This document shows, one piece after another, positions 31,036 through 43,351 of a stretch of 64,000 bases of DNA. The notes under the pieces are model-generated. The model was not told the DNA's origin. It searched no databases and saw only the letters and a program-made list of their open reading frames with translations. Position numbers and translations under genes: made by a program. The DNA is taken from the NCBI RefSeq assembly GCF_013753875.1, contig NZ_SMDS01000023.1, positions 1 through 64,000 on the forward strand, given 5' to 3'. Numbering within the stretch: the stretch's first letter is position 1; each line of letters opens with the position of its first letter. Origin of the DNA: Candidatus Pantoea persica. GTDB taxonomy: Bacteria > Pseudomonadota > Gammaproteobacteria > Enterobacterales > Enterobacteriaceae.

Positions 31036-33105
31036 TTACTGCAGTAGCGAAATATCCGCCACCTGCAGGAACAGCGCTCGCAGCTGCGCCAGCAGCGTCA
31101 GGCGGTTGATACGCACCTCAGCGTCTTCGGCGTTGACCATCACCTTGTCGAAGAAGTTATCTACCGCCGTGCGCAGCTGCGCCAGTTCGATCAGCGCGTC
31201 CTGGTAGCGCCCTTCGGCGAAATAGGGCTGCAGCTTGTCGCCCAGCGCGGTCACGAAGGTCGCCAGCTGGATCTCTTCGTTCTCCTTCAGCAGCGACGCC
31301 TGCACGCTCTCATTCAGCATTTCGGTCGACTTCGCCAGAATGTTGGAGACGCGCTTGTTGGCCGCTGTCAGCGCCGCCGCTTCGTCGAGCGTGCGGAAGT
31401 GCGACACCGCCTTCATGCGCGCATCGAAATCGGCCGGACGGGTTGGACGACGCGTCAGCACCGCCTGCAGCGTATCGACGCTGTGACCCTCTTCCTGATA
31501 CCAGCTGCGGAAGCGGCCCAGCATAAAGTCGATCACGTCATCAACCACGTTGACGTTGCTCAGCTTGCTGCCGTACAGGCGCACCGCTTCCTCGGTCAGG
31601 GTTTGCAGATCGAGCGGCAGATTCTTCTCGACGATAATACGCAGCACGCCCAGCGCGGCGCGACGCAGCGCAAAGGGATCTTTGTCGCCCTTCGGATGCT
31701 GGCCGATGCCGAAAATGCCCGCCAGCGTGTCCATTTTGTCGGCGATCGCCAGCGCGCACGCTACCGGGTTAGAGGGCAGATCGTCGCCGGCGTAGCGCGG
31801 CTGATACTGCTCGTTAAGCGCCACCGCCACATCTTCGGCTTCGCCGTCGTGGCGCGCGTAGTGCATGCCCATGACGCCCTGGGTGTCGGTAAACTCAAAA
31901 ACCATGTTGGTCATCAGGTCGCACTTGGACAGCAGGCCGGCACGCGTGGCGTGATTCACATCCGCGCCGATTTGCGCGGCGATCCAGCTCGCCAGCGCCT
32001 GAATGCGGTCGGTTTTATCGCGAAGCGAGCCAAGCTCTTTCTGGAACAGCACGGTTTCGAGGCGCGGCAGATGATCTTCCAGGCGCTTTTTGCGGTCGGT
32101 GTTGAAGAAGAATTCGGCATCCGCCAGACGCGGGCGCACCACTTTCTCGTTGCCGGAAATAATCTGCTGCGGATCGCTTGACTCGATATTGGTAACGAAG
32201 ATGAAGTTCGGCAGCAGCTTGCCCGCGTTGTCATAAACCGGGAAATATTTCTGGTCGCCCTTCATGGTGTAGACCAGCGCTTCCGCCGGTACCTTGAGGA
32301 ACTTCTCTTCAAAGGTCGCCGTCAGCACCACCGGCCACTCCACCAGCGAGGTGACCTCTTCCAGCAGGCTGTCGCTCAGATCGGCGTTGCCGCCCAGCTG
32401 GCGCGCCGCCGTTTCGGCGTCGGCCTTGATCTGCGCCTTGCGCCTGGCGTAGTCGGCAATGACCTTGCCGCGCGTTTCCAGAATATCGGGATAGTGATCG
32501 GCGCTGTGGATGGTGAACTCCGGCTCGCCGATAAAGCGGTGGCCGCGCAAGATGCGGTCTGACTTGATGCCCAGAATAGTCGCCGGGATCAGCTCGTCGC
32601 CCAGCAGCAGCGTCACGGTATGCACCGGACGCACGAACTGTACGTCGCTGGCGCCCCAGCGCATCAGTTTCGGGATCGGCAGCTTGCCGAGCGCGGCGGC
32701 GATCATGCCAGGCAGCAGCGCTTGGGCGATTTCGCCCTTGACCTGCGCGCGGTAAACCAGCCATTCGCCTTTATCAGTGCTCAGGCGCTCCGCCTGGTCG
32801 ACGGTAATGCCGTTGCCGCGCGCCCAGCCTTCTGCCGCTTTGGTCGGCTTGCCGTCGGCGTCAAAGGCAGCGGCAACGGCCGGACCGCGTTTATCGACTT
32901 CACGATCGGGCTGCGCGGCGCTCAGACGTGCGATTTTCAGCGCCAGACGGCGCGTCGTGGCGTACCAGCGCACCTCGCCGTGCGCCAGGCCGGTGGCGTC
33001 CAGCTCGGCTGTGACGTGCGCAGCGAAGGATTCAGCCAGGCTGCGCAGGGCTTTTGGCGGCAGCTCTTCGGTGCCGATTTCCACCAGAAACGTTTTTTCA
33101 GTCAT
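31036..33105 (-). CDS. glyS: Glycyl-tRNA synthetase beta subunit GlyS
   Basis: The beta chain of the alpha2-beta2 enzyme binds tRNA-Gly. It has 689 residues, the E. coli length, with the typical start [20 protein letters not shown] and the B-domain and HD-like segment. It starts 14 bases after glyQ. It is intact and expected to be essential. Confidence 0.98.
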   Translation of the reverse strand: MTEKTFLVEIGTEELPPKALRSLAESFAAHVTAELDATGLAHGEVRWYATTRRLALKIARLSAAQPDREVDKRGPAVAAAFDADGKPTKAAEGWARGNGITVDQAERLSTDKGEWLVYRAQVKGEIAQALLPGMIAAALGKLPIPKLMRWGASDVQFVRPVHTVTLLLGDELIPATILGIKSDRILRGHRFIGEPEFTIHSADHYPDILETRGKVIADYARRKAQIKADAETAARQLGGNADLSDSLLEEVTSLVEWPVVLTATFEEKFLKVPAEALVYTMKGDQKYFPVYDNAGKLLPNFIFVTNIESSDPQQIISGNEKVVRPRLADAEFFFNTDRKKRLEDHLPRLETVLFQKELGSLRDKTDRIQALASWIAAQIGADVNHATRAGLLSKCDLMTNMVFEFTDTQGVMGMHYARHDGEAEDVAVALNEQYQPRYAGDDLPSNPVACALAIADKMDTLAGIFGIGQHPKGDKDPFALRRAALGVLRIIVEKNLPLDLQTLTEEAVRLYGSKLSNVNVVDDVIDFMLGRFRSWYQEEGHSVDTLQAVLTRRPTRPADFDARMKAVSHFRTLDEAAALTAANKRVSNILAKSTEMLNESVQASLLKENEEIQLATFVTALGDKLQPYFAEGRYQDALIELAQLRTAVDNFFDKVMVNAEDAEVRINRLTLLAQLRALFLQVADISLLQ

Positions 33106-33119
33106 GGCTGCCTCTTCTC

Positions 33120-34031
33120 TTACTTGTTGCTATTGCACATCGGGAAGCCCAGCGCCTCGCGAGAGGCGTAGTAGGCTTCAGCCACGGCTTTGGTCAGGGT
33201 GCGGATGCGCAAGATATAGCGCTGGCGCTCGGTCACGGAGATCACCTTGCGCGCGTCCAGCAGGTTGAAGCTGTGCGCGGCTTTAAGGATGCGCTCATAG
33301 GCAGGCAGCGGCAGCGGTTTTTCCAACGCCAGCAGCTTCTGCGCCTCTTTTTCATACTGCTCGAAGCAGGTGAAGAGGAAATCAACGTCGGCGTATTCGA
33401 AGTTGTAGGTAGACTGCTCGACTTCGTTCTGGTGGAACACGTCGCCGTAGGTGGTTTTACCCAGCGGGCCGTCGCTCCAGACTAGATCGTAGACACTGTC
33501 GACGCTCTGGATATACATCGCCAGACGCTCAAGGCCGTAGGTGATCTCGCCGGTGACCGGCTTGCACTCCAGGCAGCCCACCTGCTGGAAGTAGGTGAAC
33601 TGCGTCACTTCCATGCCGTTGAGCCACACTTCCCAGCCGAGGCCCCACGCGCCCAGCGTCGGGTTTTCCCAGTTATCTTCAACGAAGCGAATGTCATGCA
33701 CGGTGGGATCGATACCCAGCGCCTTCAGAGATCCGAGATACAGCTCCTGAATATTGTCCGGCGACGGCTTGATGATCACCTGGAACTGGTAGTAGTGCTG
33801 TAAGCGGTTCGGGTTTTCGCCGTAGCGGCCGTCGGTCGGACGGCGCGAAGGCTGTACATAGGCTGCGGCAATCGGCTCAGGTCCGAGTGCGCGTAGACAG
33901 GTCATAGGGTGTGAAGTACCAGCGCCCACTTCCATGTCTAGCGGCTGAACGATGGTGCAGCCATGACGCGCCCAGTAATCCTGCAATGTCAGGATCAGGC
34001 CCTGAAAGGTTTTGGTATCAAACTTTTGCAT
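33120..34031 (-). CDS. glyQ: Glycyl-tRNA synthetase alpha subunit GlyQ
   Basis: Class II synthetase catalytic chain that activates glycine. It has 303 residues starting [13 protein letters not shown]; 32 upstream codons in the open frame are not counted. Motifs [20 protein letters not shown] and [19 protein letters not shown] are as in E. coli. It is in one operon with glyS. It is intact. Confidence 0.98.
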   Translation of the reverse strand: MQKFDTKTFQGLILTLQDYWARHGCTIVQPLDMEVGAGTSHPMTCLRALGPEPIAAAYVQPSRRPTDGRYGENPNRLQHYYQFQVIIKPSPDNIQELYLGSLKALGIDPTVHDIRFVEDNWENPTLGAWGLGWEVWLNGMEVTQFTYFQQVGCLECKPVTGEITYGLERLAMYIQSVDSVYDLVWSDGPLGKTTYGDVFHQNEVEQSTYNFEYADVDFLFTCFEQYEKEAQKLLALEKPLPLPAYERILKAAHSFNLLDARKVISVTERQRYILRIRTLTKAVAEAYYASREALGFPMCNSNK

Positions 34032-34225
34032 GATGATTTCGCACGCGAGTCGGGTGGATGAAAAAATAGTTCGCCAGTATACTCTTTGACCGCGCAATAT
34101 GCAGCCGGAAATTCTGTGGGGCGTCACTGTAGTGCAGACGGCTCCAAATCGTGCTGACAGAGGTTGTTGCTCGCATCGCGACTGACTCCCCTTCTTCGCA
34201 CCAACGTGATGCGCGTGAGGGCCAG

Positions 34226-35189
34226 ATGGCGCAAAAGATTTGCTGGATACAATTTACGCGCGGTCTCCTGTCTGATGGTGATCGTAATTCATACCACTAC
34301 CTGGTATATCACCGGGCCGATGGTGGTGACCGGGCACTGGTGGGATATCGCCAACCTGCTTAATTTGGCGTCGCGCGTCTGCGTGCCGCTGTTTTTTATG
34401 ATTTCCGGCTACCTGTTCTTCGGCGAGCGCAGCGCGCAGCCGAGCCATCTGGCGCGTCTGGTGCTATGCCTGCTGTTCTACAGCGCGGTGGCGCTGGCCT
34501 ATATCACCTGGCTGACGCCCATCAGCGAAGAGCGATCGCTGCTGAAAATGCTGCAAAAACCGGTCTTCTATTATGGTTTTTCTTCGCGCTGATCGGCATC
34601 TACCTGCTGTCGCCGCTGATCCAGGTCAAGCAGGTGCAGGCGCACTACTTGGCACTGCTGGTGCTGGCGGTGCTGGCGAATCCGAATACGGTGGATCAGG
34701 CGGTCGGGCCGTTTCACTGGCTGCCGGTGAATCTCTATGTCAGCGGCGACAGCATCTACTATCTGCTTTACGCCCTGCTGGGTCGCGCCATCGGCACTAT
34801 GGATACCGCTGGCGGCGGGGCTATTCGCCGCCTGCGTAGTGGGCATTACGCTCGGCACCAGGCAGGCGCTGATCGTTAACAGCGCGTTCAACGACCGCTG
34901 GTATCTATACTGCGGCCCGCTGGTGTTTATCGCCGCCATAAGCCTGCTGGTGCTGTTTAAAAACACTTTGAACCGGCGGACGCTACCGGTGCTCGGCACG
35001 CTAGCCCGCTATTCGCAGCCGATCTACGGCTTCCACGCGCTGTTTATTCACTTCCTGCGCACGCGCCACTATGACGATATGTCACAGCCGCTACTCGATC
35101 TGCCCTAGATATTTGGCGCGACGCTGGCGGGCAGCCTGCTGCTGGCGATGGCCCTCAGACGCCTCGATAAACATCACTGGGTCAGCTGA
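34226..35189 (+). pseudogene. wecH: O-acetyltransferase WecH (YiaH), broken
   Basis: Membrane acyltransferase that acetylates enterobacterial common antigen. MAQKICWIQ, then [18 protein letters not shown], and [21 protein letters not shown] match E. coli WecH. Frameshifts lie near 34250, 34575 and 34810. A TAG at 35106 stands where E. coli has Trp. The last codons overlap the end of the convergent regulator remnant. Confidence 0.93.
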
Positions 35190-36061
35190 TCGCGCCAGCG
35201 ATCGCGCGCGCGGCGCAGCTGCCGCGCCGAGGAGAAGCCCGCCGCCAGCGCGGCCTTTTCCGCCCCTTCGCCCTGCTGCTCACGCTGTCGGGCGATGCCC
35301 AGCCGCAGCTGCTCATGATATTCGCGCACGCTGATTCCCAGGTGCTGTCGAAACAGGCGCGCCAGATGACGGCCGCTGACGTGCGCGTGCGCGGCGAGCG
35401 AGATCGGCGAGCGGCCAGCTGCGTTTGGGATGGGCGATCATCGCGTCCTGCACGCGATGGATCGCCGGATGAAGATGGTTGCGATAGCGCAGCCAAGGCG
35501 ACAGCTGCGGATCGTCGCCGGAGCGGCGGAACCATACCACCATTTCGCGCGCCACCTCCAGCGCCGTCTGCGCGCCGCACAGCCGACCGATCAGGTGCAG
35601 CGAAAGATCGATGCCGGCGGTAATGCCGGCGCTGGTCCAGATATTATCGTCATCGACAAACACGCGGTTCGCTTTTACCAGCGCGGCGGGCGCGGCCGCC
35701 TTCAGGCGCGACAGCACGTGGTGATGGGGGGTGCACTGGACGCCGTTGAGCAAGCCCGCCTGCGCCGCCAGCAGAGCGTCGGAGCAGACGCAGATCAGGG
35801 TCAGCTGCCGCGTATGCAGCTGCGGCTGCAGCCCGGTCAGCCAGCTCCGCTTGCGGGGTGCTGAACCAGACGGCGGAGTCGCATACGCCCGGCACCACCA
35901 GCAGGCTGCCGAGCAGCAGGCTCGCCGGCAGCGGCGCAATGTCGGCGTTAGTCATCTGCGTTGAGCTCATCAACGACGCCTGCAGGCCGATATAACGCAG
36001 CGCGAAGCGATCGCCAGCCAGCCACCAGCGCTTCCGCTGGGCCGGTCAGATCCAGCGCCAT
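35174..36061 (-). pseudogene. GlxA-family AraC-type regulator, broken
   Basis: A DJ-1/PfpI-like sensor domain followed by an AraC-type DNA-binding domain. Readable pieces are MALDLTGPAEAL, MSSTQMTNADIAP, NIWTSAGITAGIDLSLHL (the usual domain end) and ISVREYHEQLRLGIA. Frameshifts lie near 36010, 35870 and 35410. Its start overlaps the stop of the upstream isochorismatase gene (TGATG), so the two were translationally coupled and the regulator probably served that enzyme. The extreme N terminus may be missing. Confidence 0.8.
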
Positions 36062-36585
36062 CACGCCTCCACGCTCAACAGCTCGGCAAACCGGTTAACC
36101 AGCACGGTTTCGGTGCGGTGAATCAGCTCTGCACAGCTGAGGGTAATGCCGTCGTGCGTCATCGGGAAGATCCGCGTCGCTTCGCTGACAAACAGTACCT
36201 TAAAACCGAGATCGGACGCCACGCTTGCGGTGGTTTCGCAGCACTGTTCGGTGCGGATTCCGCTGATAATCAGCGTATCGATCTCGCGCGCCTGCAGCCA
36301 GGGCAGCTGGCCCGATTCGGTCAGGGCGTTGTGCACCCGTTTCTGTACGCTGAAGGTCGCCTGATGCTGCAAAAAATCTATCCGCTTAACCCAGCCGGAC
36401 GCCAGTGAGAAAGGCCCCTGCGGCGCAACGTGAAACACATCCACTACCGGAATGCCCTTGCCCTCGCAGCCTTCGATCAGCGCGCTGATGCTGCGCTGGA
36501 AGGCGGGAAAATCTGTCTCACGCCAGAAATCGCGGTGCAGAAAGGACTGCTGAACGTCAATCACTAACAGGGCCGCCTGTGCCAT
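36061..36585 (-). CDS. Isochorismatase-family cysteine hydrolase
   Basis: A 174-residue alpha/beta hydrolase with the family triad visible: Asp10 (VIDVQ), Lys82 (VQKR) and Cys115 or Cys116 in GIRTEQCCETTA. An AGGAG site lies ahead of the ATG. The substrate cannot be told; relatives act on nicotinamide, carbamoyl-sarcosine-like or unknown amides. It is coupled to a broken GlxA-type regulator downstream. It is intact in a heavily eroded stretch. Confidence 0.85.
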   Translation of the reverse strand: MAQAALLVIDVQQSFLHRDFWRETDFPAFQRSISALIEGCEGKGIPVVDVFHVAPQGPFSLASGWVKRIDFLQHQATFSVQKRVHNALTESGQLPWLQAREIDTLIISGIRTEQCCETTASVASDLGFKVLFVSEATRIFPMTHDGITLSCAELIHRTETVLVNRFAELLSVEA

Positions 36586-36687
36586 TATTATGTCTCCTGA
36601 TAAGGTAAGTTCAGGCCCATAATGACGGGGCCTGAGGCTTTGACAGAAGGCCAGAACGGGACAAGAGAGTGACAGGGCGGGACAGCT

Positions 36688-38017
36688 TTACTGCATCAGC
36701 GGCGCCAGCTGGGTAAAGAGCCGGGCGAAGGCCTCGCGCAGCGGTTGATAGCGCCGGACCGACTTCGCCGCCCCGGCAGTAGTCGAGCATCTGGTCGCTG
36801 ATATCGGCCAGCATCTGCCGCCACAGCGCGCTGCGAGCGCCGCCGCCGATCAGCATCACGCTGGACAGGGTAACGCCGCACTCATGCACCGCATCCATGC
36901 CCTGCACCAGCGCGTAGCCGATGCCCTCCAACACCGCCCGTGCCAGCTTGGGGCGCCGGTGCTGATGCGTCAGGCCGAAGAAAACGCCGCTCGCCCGCGG
37001 GTTATTGTGCGGCGTGCGCTCGCCGGAGAGACAGGGCAGAAACCACAGCGGCGGCGCCTGCTCGTCGGCGCGCTCCGCCTCCGCCAGTAGCTGCGGCACG
37101 TCCGCGCAGCCGGTCAGCTCGGCGGCCCAGTCGAGACAGGAGGCTGCGCTGAGGATCACCGACATCAGATGCCAGCGCTGCGGCAGCGCATGGCAGAAGC
37201 TGTGCAGCGCGCGCTGCGGTTTGCTGAGGTAGCCGTCGCTGACAACAAAGTAGACGCCCGAGGTGCCGAGCGACAGCATCCCCCGGCCCGGCTCGGTCAT
37301 GCCGGCCCCCGCCGCGCCCGCAGTGTTCACCGCCGCCCTACACCAGCGGCACCGGCGGCATGCCCCAGCGCGCCGCGATGTCAGGCGACAGCGCGCCGGT
37401 CACGGCGTCGCCCTCGAACAGCTGCGGCATCTGCGCGCGCGGCAGGCGGCGAGCATAGTGTCGCTCCAGTCGCGCCACGCCACGTCGAGCCACAGGGTGC
37501 CGGCTGCGTCGGACATATCGCTGGCGAAGTCGCCGCTCAGCCGCCAGCGCAGGCAATCTTTCGGCAGCAGCACTTTCGCCACCTAGCGAAAAATTGCCGG
37601 CTCGTGCTGCTGCACCCACAGCAGCTTGGGCGCGGTAAAGCCGGGCATAATCAGGTTGCCGGTAATCTGGCGCGCGTCGGGCACGCGCCGCTCCAGCTCG
37701 CGGCACTGTTCGTAGCTGCGTCCGTCATTCTACAGGATGGCCAGCCGCAGAACGCGATGGGCGCCGTCCAGCAGCGTCGCGCCGTGCATCTGGCCGCTCA
37801 GGCCGATGGCTTTCACCTCGCCCAGCGGCGGCTGCTGCGCCAGCGCCTGCATCGCCTGGTCGGTCGCTCGCCACCAGCTTTCAGGGTCCTGCTCGCTCCA
37901 GCGCGCACGCGGGCGCGATACCTGCAGCGGCGCGCTCGTCACCGCCGCTACCTCGCCCTGCGCATCCAGCAGCGCGACCTTGACGCCGGAGGTGCCTAAA
38001 TCGATCCCGATATACAT
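36688..38017 (-). pseudogene. xylB: Xylulokinase XylB, broken
   Basis: FGGY-family kinase that makes xylulose 5-phosphate. MYIGIDLGTSGVKVALLD, SGQMHGATLLD, MPGFTAPKLLWVQ, LSLGTSGVYF and ERTPHNNPRA all match E. coli XylB. In-frame TAG codons lie at 37730 (Trp in relatives), 37583 (Gln) and 37338, and frameshifts near 37450, 37315 and 36750. It lies 18 bases after xylA, as in E. coli. Confidence 0.95.
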
Positions 38018-38035
38018 GCCTTGCTCCCGATTGTC

Positions 38036-39332
38036 TCAGAAATCATAAAGATAGTGGTTCACCAGATTTTCCAGCTGCTCCTGGCGGCCGCTGCGGTGCT
38101 GCGGATTGAACTGCTGCTGAGCATACGCCGCCAGCGAGGAGAGTGAAAATCCTCCGTTGAGGATTTGCTGGCCGAACTCACCATTCCAGCCGCTGTAGCG
38201 CTGCACCACGCGCCGGTCCAGCTCGCCCTCTTCCACCATGCGCGCCGCCACCTTCAGCGCCAGGGTATCCATCGCGCCGATGTGGCCGTAAAAGAGATCG
38301 TACTTGTCGGTGCTCTGGCGACGCACCTTGGCGTCAAAGTTGAGGCCGCCGGTGGTGAAGCCGCCCGCCTTGATAATCTCATACAGCACCAGCGCGTTCT
38401 CTTCGGCGCTGACGGGGAACTGATCGGTATCCCAGCAGCACTGGCTGTCGCCGCGGTTGGCGTCCACCGAGCCGAAAATGCCGAGCGCGATGGCGGTAGC
38501 AATCTCATGGTGGAACGAGTGGTCCGCCAGCGTGGCGTGGTTCGCCTCGACATTGACCTTGATCTCTTTCTCCAGCCCGAACTGCTTCAGGAAGCCGTAG
38601 ACCGTCGCCACATCGTAATAATACTGATGTTTGGTCGGCTCCTGCGACTTCGGCTCAATCAGCAGCGTACCCTGTGAGCCGATTTTATGCTTGTGCTCCA
38701 CCACCATCTGCATAAAGCGGCCAATCTATTCCCGCTCCTGGCGCAGATCGGTATTCAGCAGGGTTTCATAGCCTTCGCGCCCACTCCACAGTACATAATT
38801 CTTGCCGCCGAGCGTCTGCGTCGCCTGCATGGCGCTGCACACCTGGCTGGCCGCCCAGGCGAAAATCTCCGGATCGGGGCTGGTCGCCGCGCCGGCGCCG
38901 TAGCGCGGATGGGGGAAGTAGTTGGCGGTGCCCCACAGCAGCTTCACGCCGTTCTCCTGCTGCTTTTCCAGCAGCTTGTCGGTCATCACCGAGAGGTTTT
39001 GCTGATAGCTTCGCAGTGAGTCCCCTTCCGGCGCCATGTCGACGTCGTGGAAGCAGTAATAGGGCACGTTCAGCTTGTGGAAGAACTCAAACGCCATGTC
39101 CGCCTTGAGCGTCGCCGCTCTTTTGCCACGGACGATCGAAGGCACTGACGCCGAACATATCCGCGCCGCTCCAGCAGAACGTATGCCAATAGCAGGCGGC
39201 GAAGCGCAGATGTTGCGCCATGGTTTTGCCGAGGAGCACCTCGTCAGGATTGTAGTGACGAAAGGCCAGTGGATTGATGCTCTTTACCCCTTCAAAACGA
39301 ACGCGTTCGATCTGGTCGAAACAGGCGTGCAT
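38036..39332 (-). pseudogene. xylA: Xylose isomerase XylA, broken
   Basis: Metal-dependent isomerase from xylose to xylulose, normally 440 residues. The N terminus ([26 protein letters not shown]) is followed by a frameshift near 39130. A TAG at 38726 stands where E. coli has Gln (LRQEREQLGRF). From there to the C terminus the frame is open with metal-site segments ([21 protein letters not shown]). Only two lesions are visible, so decay is recent. Confidence 0.95.
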
Positions 39333-39670
39333 GTTTCGCTCCTCAGCGTGAAAACCCAAACAGACAGCAGTGAGCCTTTATATTGCGTGCGGATTTTTCG
39401 CCTGCTCAATTACAATATTTCACACCCTGGTTAAGAGAATTATTTTTTGTGTAGCCGCTCGAAAAATATTAATCGTCTTTGCGAAGCGCCTCCGAAAACA
39501 GGCTTACAGCACTCTGAAAAGAGTTAAATCTCGATCGCATTCATAAAACGCAAATAAAACAAAAAACGTAATCGCCGGATAAAAATCAGTAATTGATGTT
39601 GTCCTAAAGCCAGGTCAACAATTCATCCGCCGAGTCTACTGCGATAACCACGATAGCCTCTACCTACAGG
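39333..39670. promoter_or_regulatory. Divergent xylA/xylF control region
   Basis: A 338-base A/T-rich gap between the divergent xylAB and xylFGH units, where XylR and CRP act in E. coli. Repeated AAAAC/ACGCAAATAAAAC-like blocks near 39545-39570 could be XylR sites, but I cannot place them with certainty and see no good CRP palindrome. No gene is seen in it. Confidence 0.5.
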
Positions 39671-40672
39671 ATGAAAACGATGAAAATAAAACTCACGCTG
39701 TTAGCTGCCTGCGCCGCGCTGGCGCTGTTCTCTCATACCGGTATGGCGAAAGAAGTGAAAATCGGCATGGCGATCGACGACCTGCGCCTAGAGCGCCGGC
39801 AGAAGGATCGCGACATTTTCGTTAAGCAGGCGGGATCGCAGGGTGCGAAAGTGTTCGTACAGTCGGCCAACGGCAATGAAGAGACGCAGATGTCGCAGAT
39901 TGAAAATATGATCAACTGCGGCGTCAACGTACTGGTAATCATTCCCTATTACGGCCAGGTATTAAGTAACGTGGTCGCCGAAGCTAAACGCGAAGGCATT
40001 AAAGTGCTCGCCTATGACCGCATGATTAATAACGCGGATATCGATTTTTATATCTCTTTCGATAATGAAAAAGTAGGCGAACTGCAGGCGGAAAGTATTG
40101 TTAAGCAGGTGCCGAAGGGCAACTATTTTCTGATGGGCGGATCGCCGGTGGATAATAACGCCCGCCTGTTCCGCGAAGGCCAGATGAAGGTGTTAAAACC
40201 CTATATCTACAAGGGCAGCATCAAGGTGGTCGGCGATCTGTGGGTTGATGCCTAGCTGGCGGGAAACGCGCTGAAAATCATGGAGAACGCCCTGACCGCC
40301 AACGGCAACCATATCGACTCGGTCTTCGCCTCCAACGACGCCACCGCCGGCAGCGTCATCTAGGCGCTGAGCGCGCAGGGGCTGGCGGGCAAAGTCGCCA
40401 TCTCCGGCCAGGACGCCGATCTCGCCGCTATTAAGCGCATCATCAATGACACGCAGACCATGACCGTCTATAAGCCGATTACCCAGCTCACCACCGAGGC
40501 GGCCAACATCGCCATTGAGCTGGGCAACGATAAAGCGCCTGCCGGCAACGGCAAGCTGAACAACGGCCTGAAAGAGGTGCTCTCGCGCCTGCTGACGCCG
40601 ATTCAGGTCAATAAAGAGAATATCGAGAGCACCTTGGTGAAAGACGGTTTCCATAAACAGAGCGAGCTCTGA
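39671..40672 (+). pseudogene. xylF: Xylose-binding periplasmic protein XylF, two amber codons
   Basis: Signal peptide (MKTMKIKLTLLAACAALALF, cleavage after MA) and full mature protein aligning with E. coli XylF to the C terminus. The only lesions are TAG at 40253, where E. coli has a Gly-Trp pair (VDGWLPENAL), and TAG at 40361, where it has Gln (AIQALSAQG). There is no frameshift, so this is the cleanest example of amber-only inactivation in the window. Confidence 0.93.
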
Positions 40673-40700
40673 ACGCGGCTGCCGTGAGGAGGAGAGGTCA

Positions 40701-42154
40701 ATGCTGCTGAAATGAATCATATCACCAAGCGCTTCGGCGCGGTAAAGGTGCTGGATAACGTCAGCCTGCGGCTGGAGAGCGGCGAAGTGCTGTCGCTGTG
40801 CGGCGAAAACGGCTCGGGGAAATCGACGCTGATGAAGATCCTGTGCGGGCTTTATCCGCACGGCGAATATGAGGGAAGTATTCATTTCGCCGGCGACGAG
40901 ATTCAGGCGCAGACCATTCGTGATACGGAACGCAAAGGCATTGTGATTATTCATCAGGAGCTGGCGCTGGTGCGGCAGCTGACGGTAATGGAGAACATCT
41001 TTCTCGGCGAGGAGCTGGGTCGCTTCGGCATCGTGGACGATGAAACCATGACACTGCGCTGCTAGCAGCTGCTGGCGCGCGTCAGCCTCGACGTCTCGCC
41101 GCACGCCAGAGTGGGCGAACTGGGTCTGGGCCAGCAGCAGCTGGTGGAGATCGCCCGCGCGCTGAACAAGCAGGTGCGGCTACTGATCCTCGATGAGCCG
41201 ACCTTTTCCCTGACCGAGCGCGAAACCGTGGTGCTGCTGGAGATTATTCAGAATCTGCGCGAGCACGGCATCGCCTGTATCTATATCTCGCACAAGCTAA
41301 ACGAGGTCAAAGCCATCTCCGACACCATCTGCGTGATCCGCGACGGCTAGCATATCGCCACGCGCCCGGCCGCCGGGCTAAGCGAGTAGGATATCATCAC
41401 CATGATGGTCGGGCGCGAGCTGACGGCGCTCTATCCCCATCAGCAGCACACCGTCGGCAAGACGATACTGCGGGTAGAGCACCTTACCGCCTGGCATCCG
41501 GTTAACCACTACGTGCGCCTCGTCAACGACGTCTCCTTTAGCCTGAAGCGCGGCGAGATCCTCGGCATCGCCGGGCTGGTGGGCACTGGTCGCACCGAAA
41601 CCGCCTAGTGCCTGTTTGGCGTCTGGCCGGGGCGCTGGCAGGGCGAGATCTGGATCGACGACAAGCAGGTGCAGATTCGCGACTGCCAGCAGGCGATTGC
41701 CCACGGTATCGCCATGGTGCCGGAAGATCGTAAAAAGATGGCATCGCGGCACTGGATCAGTTCAGCCACCGCTTCGCGCCGCTGGACGAGACGTGTGAGC
41801 AGCAGACCATCAATGCCTCAATCGTGCGGCTGCGGGTAAAGACCTCTTCGCCGGAGCTGGCGATCGGCCGCCTGAGCGGCGGCAATCAGCAGAAGGCGAT
41901 CCTCGCCAAATGTCTGCTTCTCAATCCACGCATTTTGATCCTCGACGAGCCGGCGCGCGCCAAGAGATCTATCTGCTGATCGAGAGCCTGGTGCAGCAGG
42001 GGATCGCGGTGATCGTTATCTCGTCTGAACTCCCGGAAGTGCTGGGCCTGAGCGACCGCATTCTGGTTATGCATGGAGGGCGGATCTGGTTAATAACAAC
42101 CAGACTCAGGAGCAAGTTATGGAAGCGGCCCTGCGGAGTGAACATTATGCTTAA
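40701..42154 (+). pseudogene. xylG: Xylose ABC transporter ATPase XylG, broken
   Basis: Two-domain sugar ABC ATPase. The first Walker A (GENGSGKST), the [15 protein letters not shown] signature and LLILDEP are readable, as are the second-domain [16 protein letters not shown] and [15 protein letters not shown] codons occur at 41063, 41348, 41387 and 41606, three of them at Gln in E. coli. The start is frameshifted at codon 5. A deletion near 41740 and another near 41955 remove segments. It overlaps the xylH start. Confidence 0.95.
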
Positions 42155-43267
42155 AATCGAAAGTCGTCAGGGCGCGCTGCCGGGTGCGCCGTCGCCAGGC
42201 AAGTTCTCGCTGCCTAACCTGCAGGTGCTAGTGATGCTGGGCGCAATCCTAGCGATCGCTCTGTTCTTTACCTGGACCACCGACGGCGCCTAATTACCGG
42301 CATTCTGGCGGTCGGCATAGTGTTCGTAATTATATCGGCGGAGATCGATCTCTCCGTCGGCTCGATGATGGGGCTGCTGGGCGGCGCGGCGGCTATCTTC
42401 GACGTCTGGCTCGGCTGACGATAGCGGTGACGCTGGTTATGGGGCTGCTGCTGGGCACCTGGAACGGCTGGTGGGTCGCCTACCGCAAAGTCCCCTCCTT
42501 TTATTGTTACCCTAGCCGGGATGCTGGCGTTTCGCGGCATTCTGGTGGGCATGACCAACAGCACCGCGGTGGCGCCGACCACGCCCGCCATGTCGCAAAT
42601 CGGGCAGAGCTATATCTCCGACGGCGTCGGCTTCGGCATCGCCGGGCTGGCGCTGTTTATGCTGTGGCTGTGGCAGTGGCAGTGGCAGTGGCAGTGGCAG
42701 TGGCAGTGGCAGTGGCGGCTGCGACTGCGTCGCCAGCAGCTCTGGCTGACGCAGCCCGCCGCCGGTGGCACGCTGGCTCGCCAGGCGCCATCTGGCTGCT
42801 GAACGACTACCGCTGCGTGCCGACGCCGGTGCTGCTGCTGCTGGGCGGCATGTTTATGGCGACGCGCACCGCCTTTTGCCGCCGCATCTACGCCATCGGT
42901 GGCAACCTGGACGCCGCGCGGCTGTCGGGCATTAACGTGGCGCGCACCAAGCTGGCGGTATTCGCCATTAACAGCGTGATGGTGGCGATCGCTGGGATGA
43001 TCCTCAGCTCGCGCCTCGGCGCGGGTTCGCCATCGGCGGGCAATCTCGCCGAACTGGATGCGATTGCCGCCTGCATGATCGGCGGCACCAGCCTGGCGGG
43101 CGGCGGCGTCTCGGTGGCGGGCGCGGTGATGGGCGCCTTCATTCATGGCCTCGCCAGATAACGGCATGAGCATGATGGACGTGCCGACTTTCTGGCAGTA
43201 CATCGTCAAAGGCGCCATCTTGCTGCTGGCGGTGTGGATGGATACCGCTACACGCCGCCGGGTGTAA
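42147..43267 (+). pseudogene. xylH: Xylose ABC transporter permease XylH, broken
   Basis: Multi-spanning permease. Recognisable pieces are [53 protein letters not shown] and [12 protein letters not shown]. Deletions or frameshifts occur near 42290, 42415, 42500, 42785 and 43145. In the loop where E. coli has WQWR, the sequence has expanded into seven Trp-Gln units by a TGGCAG repeat. Confidence 0.94.
42665..42718 (+). repeat. Hexanucleotide tandem repeat (TGGCAG)7 in xylH
   Basis: Seven perfect TGGCAG units (42671-42712), flanked by TGGCTG and TGGCGG variants. In frame they encode Trp-Gln repeats, at the site where the E. coli protein has a single WQWR. Growth by slippage from that native pair is the simple explanation. 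Confidence 0.97.
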
Positions 43268-43351
43268 TCGCGTCGGCGATCACAACGTGGCGCAAACAAT
43301 TTCTGCTGTTCATTCAGCCATGCTATGCATTGCGCTGAGATTCGCGCCACT

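Noticed and set aside
42610-43350. Long open frame on the minus strand across xylH
   Set aside because: It is a shadow frame created by the repeat and high GC content, with no ribosome site or known family.
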